Shown here: in pieces, positions 60,480 to 64,000 of the stretch
Position numbering within the stretch: the stretch's first letter is position 1
Layout of the letters: every line of letters starts with the position of its first letter
NCBI RefSeq assembly: GCF_000967655.1
Contig: NZ_JXYA01000065.1
Span: forward strand, 34,448-98,447
From: Pseudoalteromonas rubra
Lineage (GTDB): Bacteria > Pseudomonadota > Gammaproteobacteria > Enterobacterales > Alteromonadaceae
Length of the DNA: 64,000 nucleotides
Direction of reading: 5' to 3'
Translations under genes and position numbers: made by a program
Notes under the pieces: generated by a model
Told to the model about the DNA's origin: nothing
Seen by the model: the letters and a program-made list of their open reading frames with translations, nothing else
Database searches by the model: none

Positions 60480-60710
60480 TTATGCCCCTTTTCTTGTGGC
60501 TGGCCGACGAAAAAACGCAGCTGAGTAACAAGCATGAGCGCAGCTCAAGTTTTAGGTGAAATTAAACCGTTTTTCTTCAAGTGCTTGCCCGGGTAACAAT
60601 GTATGTGCTCTCACCGCCAGACCTGCTTGATTATGGCTAAGTGCAAGCGCTGCACCAGGAAGAGCACTGTACATTTGGGTTAAATAAAGAAAATTGGATA
60701 CCAGAACGCC
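60480..60710 (+). other. Long untranslated leader of mesX
   Basis: About 230 bases between the MetJ boxes and the mesX start codon. I see no small gene on this strand and no recognised S-adenosylmethionine riboswitch fold, but the length leaves room for RNA-level control. Confidence 0.35.
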
Positions 60711-61685
60711 ATGAACAACGAGTTTACTTTTACAGTCAAAAGCCTCATTTTTGATGAGCATTATCGTCCGTCAGACAATACACGGATCACAACCAACTTT
60801 GCTAACCTGGCCAGAGGGGAAAGTCGTCAGGCGAACTTGCGCAATGCATTAAAGATGATCGATAACCGTTTTAATGCACTGGCGAACTGGGACAATCCAA
60901 ACGGCGACCGTTATGCCATTGAGCTGGAGATCATCTCGGTAGACATCGACATTGCCGGCAGCGGCGAAGCTTTTCCCTCTATCGAGGTACTGAAAACCAA
61001 CATTATCGACCATAAAACCGGTGAGCGCACCGAAGGCATCGTCGGTAACAACTTTTCATCTTATGTGCGCGACTACGATTTCAGTGTGGTACTGCTCGAT
61101 CACAACAAAGGTAAACCGCAGTTCAGCATCCCCGAAGGCTTTGGAGAATTGCACGGCAAACTGTTTAAACACTTTGTGAACTCCAGTGCCTATCAACAAA
61201 ACTTTAAAAAGCGACCGGTGATCTGCCTGAGTGTGTCGGACAGCAAAACCTATGTCAGAACCGAAAACCAACACCCGGTACTGGGCTTTGAATATGAACC
61301 AAATGAGTCGTCGCTGACCGAGCAATACTTTAAGAAAATGGGTTTGCAGGTGCGCTACTTTATGCCGCCAAACAGTGTTGCGCCGCTGGCGTTTTACTTC
61401 TTTGGCGACTTGCTGAATGACTACACCAACCTGGAGCTGATCAGCACCATCAGCACGATGGAAACGTTCCAGAAAATCTATCGCCCGGAGATTTATAACG
61501 CCAATGCAGTGGCAGGCAGACGCTACCAGCCAAACCTAAAAAACCAGGATCACTCACTGACGCAAATCGTGTACGACCGTGAGGAGCGCAGCAAGCTGGC
61601 GGTGGAGCAGGGTAAATTTGCCCACGAGCACTTTATTAAGCCTTACCAGAGTGTACTTGAGCAGTGGTCGGCGAATTACGCCTGA
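60711..61685 (+). CDS. mesX: MesX (DUF1852), partner of the methionine synthase MesD
   Basis: A 324-residue cytoplasmic protein of the DUF1852 family. The family has been linked genetically to MesD, a short MetE-like methionine synthase that works without methyl-folate and needs oxygen; MesX is thought to supply or make the methyl donor route. The full-length family pattern is present (FTFTVKSLIFDEHYRPSDNT at the start, GFGELHGKLFKHF in the middle, and the C-terminal HEHFIKPYQSVLEQW). It is followed 29 bases later by mesD, and both lie under the MetJ boxes. Confidence 0.88.
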   Translation: MNNEFTFTVKSLIFDEHYRPSDNTRITTNFANLARGESRQANLRNALKMIDNRFNALANWDNPNGDRYAIELEIISVDIDIAGSGEAFPSIEVLKTNIIDHKTGERTEGIVGNNFSSYVRDYDFSVVLLDHNKGKPQFSIPEGFGELHGKLFKHFVNSSAYQQNFKKRPVICLSVSDSKTYVRTENQHPVLGFEYEPNESSLTEQYFKKMGLQVRYFMPPNSVAPLAFYFFGDLLNDYTNLELISTISTMETFQKIYRPEIYNANAVAGRRYQPNLKNQDHSLTQIVYDREERSKLAVEQGKFAHEHFIKPYQSVLEQWSANYA

Positions 61686-61714
61686 TAGTTAACGACAAAG
61701 AAGCGGCAGAAATT

Positions 61715-62761
61715 ATGAAAACACTTTTACCTACCTCCACTGCGGGCAGTTTGCCTAAACCTGGCTGGCTGGCACAGCCAGAGGTGCTTTGGTCGCCCTG
61801 GAAGCTCGAAGGACAGGCACTCGTTGACGGCAAACAAGATGCACTGCGTGTGTCGTTGCACGAGCAGCAGCTGGCAGGCGTTGATATTGTCAGCGATGGT
61901 GAGCAAACCCGTCAGCACTTTGTGACCACTTTTATTGAGCACCTGGATGGTGTGGATTTTGAAAACCGTAAAACGGTTAAAATTCGCGACCGGTACGATG
62001 CCAGTGTACCAACCGTGGTGGGTCCCATCAGCCGCCAGAAGCCGGTGTTTGTTGCAGACGCTAAGTTTTTGCGCCAGCAAACCAAGCAACCCATTAAGTG
62101 GGCACTGCCCGGCCCGATGACCATGGTAGACACCTTGTACGACGACCACTATAAGAGCCGCGAAAAGCTGGCCTGGGAATTTGCTAAGGTATTAAATCAG
62201 GAGGCCAAAGAACTGGAAGCGGCCGGCGTCGACATCATTCAGTTTGATGAGCCAGCATTCAATGTGTTCTTTGATGAAGTGAATGAATGGGGCATAGCCT
62301 GCCTGGAGCGTGCCATTGAAGGGCTGAAGTGCGAAACGGCCGTACACATTTGTTATGGCTACGGCATTAAAGCCAACACCGACTGGAAAAAAACCTTGGG
62401 TTCGCAGTGGCGTCAGTACGAGGAAGTGTTGCCTAAGCTGCAAAAGTCGAACATAGATATTATCTCGCTGGAGTGCCATAACTCGCGGGTGCCGGTGGAG
62501 TTATTATCCCTGGTGCGCGGCAAAAAAGTCATGGTCGGTGCCATTGATGTGGCGACGGATACCATAGAAACGCCAGAAGAAGTCGCCGCAACACTCAGAG
62601 AAGCGCTCAGATATGTGGATGCCGATAAACTTTACCCCTGCACTAACTGTGGTATGGCACCGCTTGCACGGGACGTGGCTCGGGGCAAATTAAATGCCCT
62701 CAGTGCCGGGGCTGAAATTGTGCGTAAGGAAATCCTCAGCACACCGCTGTCTGAAGCCTAA
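61715..62761 (+). CDS. mesD: MesD, core-MetE-type methionine synthase
   Basis: A 348-residue zinc enzyme equivalent to the C-terminal catalytic half of MetE. The zinc ligands H211 and C213 (HIC), E253 and C309/C312 (CTNCG) are present, and the IIQFDEPAF motif matches the homocysteine site. The N-terminal folate-binding half of MetE (about 400 residues) is absent, as in the folate-independent MesD group. Paired with mesX upstream, it makes methionine from homocysteine by a route requiring MesX and oxygen. The ATG at 61715 is the start; the longer frame overlaps the mesX end. Confidence 0.9.
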   Translation: MKTLLPTSTAGSLPKPGWLAQPEVLWSPWKLEGQALVDGKQDALRVSLHEQQLAGVDIVSDGEQTRQHFVTTFIEHLDGVDFENRKTVKIRDRYDASVPTVVGPISRQKPVFVADAKFLRQQTKQPIKWALPGPMTMVDTLYDDHYKSREKLAWEFAKVLNQEAKELEAAGVDIIQFDEPAFNVFFDEVNEWGIACLERAIEGLKCETAVHICYGYGIKANTDWKKTLGSQWRQYEEVLPKLQKSNIDIISLECHNSRVPVELLSLVRGKKVMVGAIDVATDTIETPEEVAATLREALRYVDADKLYPCTNCGMAPLARDVARGKLNALSAGAEIVRKEILSTPLSEA

Positions 62762-62892
62762 CCAGGCTCGCATGCTGGCTCTTTTATTTGATGTTGCTGA
62801 TGTTTTACGGTAACTGTATAGGATGACGCGCGCACTGATCTTGCGCCCTGGCAGTACCGTATCATAGTTTGATTAAATTTAAAGGAGTCAGA

Positions 62893-63942
62893 ATGCGCCT
62901 ATTCTCTGCAAGTCGGGTCTTTATGGTAATGACTGCAATGTTGCTATCGGGATCGCTTGGGGCAGAGCAAAACGTTGAGCCTCGGACGCCATTTAGCTGG
63001 TCGGCCGGGCCCGACTTACCCATTGCGCTGCAGGAAGTGTATCCTGCGGTTTTTAACAAGCGTATTTTTGTGGGGGGCGGCTTTACGCCTTCCGATCTCC
63101 CGTCTTTTTCTGATTTAGGTCCCACCACTGACGTGTTTTTACTTCACCCGGCTCACGCGCGCTGGACCAAAGCCCCCGCTTTGCCCGCAGCCCGGCATCA
63201 CCTGGGTATGGTCGCTAACCAGCATTTTCTGTATGCCATTGGTGGTTTTACGGGGGCTAAGGATGATGCCTGGCAAATTCAGCGCTCGGTCTTCAGGCTC
63301 GATGGCAATATGCAGGCTTGGCGCAACGCGCCGACTTTGCCCATACCGCTTGCCGAATCTGTGTATGCCAGCGTGGGCAAAAACATCCATGTGATTGGCG
63401 GTAAAACGCCCAGCCGGGACAGCGGTAAAAACATAGATACCGACGCACACTATGTGCTGGTCAACAACGCCTACTGGCGCAAGGTTAAGTCGGCAAGTGT
63501 GGCGCGCAATTCGGCCGCCAGCGCGGTGATTGGCCATAAAATTTACGTGATTGGCGGACGTACCAGCGGCAAAGAGGGCGTTAACCTCAGCCATGGCGAA
63601 GTGTATAACACCAAAACGGATAGCTGGTCACCAATTGCACCTTTACCCGTTGCATCGGCGGGGCTGTCGGCCAGTGTGCTGGATGGTAAAATTATCGTGT
63701 CGGGTGGCGAGGTGTTTGGCCCCAATGGAGACTGGCAGGCAGGTAAAGCCCTTGATGATGTGTGGGCATACGATCCGCAAACGGATCTGTGGCAGGCACT
63801 GCCCAACTTGCCACAACCGCGTCATGGTCATGGCTCAGTCTCGTTTAACGAGCAGCTGCATATTATCGGAGGCGCTGCCAAAGTAGGGCCACAGGAAACC
63901 TTGTCGTCGACCATGACGTTGTCGATACAAGCAAGTGAATAA
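62893..63942 (+). CDS. Secreted kelch-repeat protein
   Basis: A 349-residue exported beta-propeller: signal peptide (cleavage near LGAE) and about six kelch blades, seen as repeated GG doublets after hydrophobic strands (IFVGGGFTP, LYAIGGFTG, IHVIGGKTP, IYVIGGRTS, IIVSGGEVF, LHIIGGAAK) with the matching tryptophans. Kelch propellers bind ligands or, in the NanM group, mutarotate sialic acid; the blade spacing is similar to NanM, but no sialic-acid genes are nearby. AAAGGAGTCAGA precedes the ATG. Confidence 0.87.
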   Translation: MRLFSASRVFMVMTAMLLSGSLGAEQNVEPRTPFSWSAGPDLPIALQEVYPAVFNKRIFVGGGFTPSDLPSFSDLGPTTDVFLLHPAHARWTKAPALPAARHHLGMVANQHFLYAIGGFTGAKDDAWQIQRSVFRLDGNMQAWRNAPTLPIPLAESVYASVGKNIHVIGGKTPSRDSGKNIDTDAHYVLVNNAYWRKVKSASVARNSAASAVIGHKIYVIGGRTSGKEGVNLSHGEVYNTKTDSWSPIAPLPVASAGLSASVLDGKIIVSGGEVFGPNGDWQAGKALDDVWAYDPQTDLWQALPNLPQPRHGHGSVSFNEQLHIIGGAAKVGPQETLSSTMTLSIQASE

Positions 63943-63943
63943 C

Positions 63944-63970
63944 AAAAAAGCGCCCAAGGGCGCTTTTTTA
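63944..63970 (+). terminator. Rho-independent terminator after the kelch gene
   Basis: AAAAAAGCGCCC pairs with GGGCGCTTTTTT around AA (the innermost pairs would open), directly after the stop at 63942. Confidence 0.9.
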
Positions 63971-64000
63971 AATTGGCATGGTAAACCAGTTAAGGTAAAC

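Noticed and set aside
1..64000. CRISPR arrays, tRNA/rRNA genes, insertion sequences and prophage
   Set aside because: No regularly spaced repeat arrays, cloverleaf or rRNA signatures, transposases, integrases or phage structural genes were seen on either strand.

Overview
The window reads as a chromosomal segment of a marine gammaproteobacterium, most probably Pseudoalteromonas or a close relative. This is inferred from gene content only: many TonB-dependent receptors, TorF-family porins, a BetI/BetB/BetA choline locus, Fur- and MetJ-type operators, and protein sequences that look like Alteromonadales orthologues. I saw no rRNA, tRNA, CRISPR array, transposase, integrase or prophage genes. 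Apart from a few gaps of 0.3-1.1 kb, coding density is high.

Layout. 1-8 kb: housekeeping and sensory genes (PdxH-like oxidase, HAD phosphatase, YebC/TACO1 protein, a two-domain phytase lipoprotein, a degenerate GGDEF protein overlapping an AraC regulator, and a small RiPP-like peptide gene). 8-14.3 kb: choline-to-glycine-betaine locus betI-betB-betA with a divergent BCCT-type carrier and a TorF porin. 14.6-19.4 kb: TonB receptor, SDR and two LysR regulators. 19.5-26.4 kb: a tight run of oxidative genes (GST, di-heme cytochrome, cupin fused to a heme-oxygenase-like diiron domain, Rieske oxygenase alpha and beta subunits, flavin monooxygenase). 26.5-30.8 kb: pirin, a flavin-barrel protein, a SIR2-TPR protein and a lipoprotein.

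31.0-41.1 kb is the most distinctive region: eight tightly packed or overlapping genes (GNAT, GT28 glycosyltransferase, radical SAM, GT2, SyrD-type peptide exporter, second GT2, DUF1796 papain-like peptidase, and a one-module A-PCP-C NRPS), closed by a perfect hairpin. It looks like a complete small biosynthesis-and-export operon for a glycosylated, aminoacylated or peptidic product. I do not recognise it.

41-64 kb: solute-binding proteins and acetyltransferases, a Fur-boxed DUF3325/DUF3649/PepSY operon, a second TorF porin in one operon with a binding protein and a chemoreceptor, two LysE exporters, a YfiN-like cyclase/TonB receptor/YfiR operon, small secreted proteins (YHYH lipoprotein, EF-hand protein), a second RiPP-like peptide gene behind a 3x14-bp tandem repeat, a TauE/SafE permease, and a MetJ-boxed mesX-mesD pair for folate-independent methionine synthesis, then a kelch protein.

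Family assignments and motif positions were read by eye; no database search was run. Start codons were moved from the longest reading frame wherever a Shine-Dalgarno sequence or the N-terminal sequence favoured an internal start.
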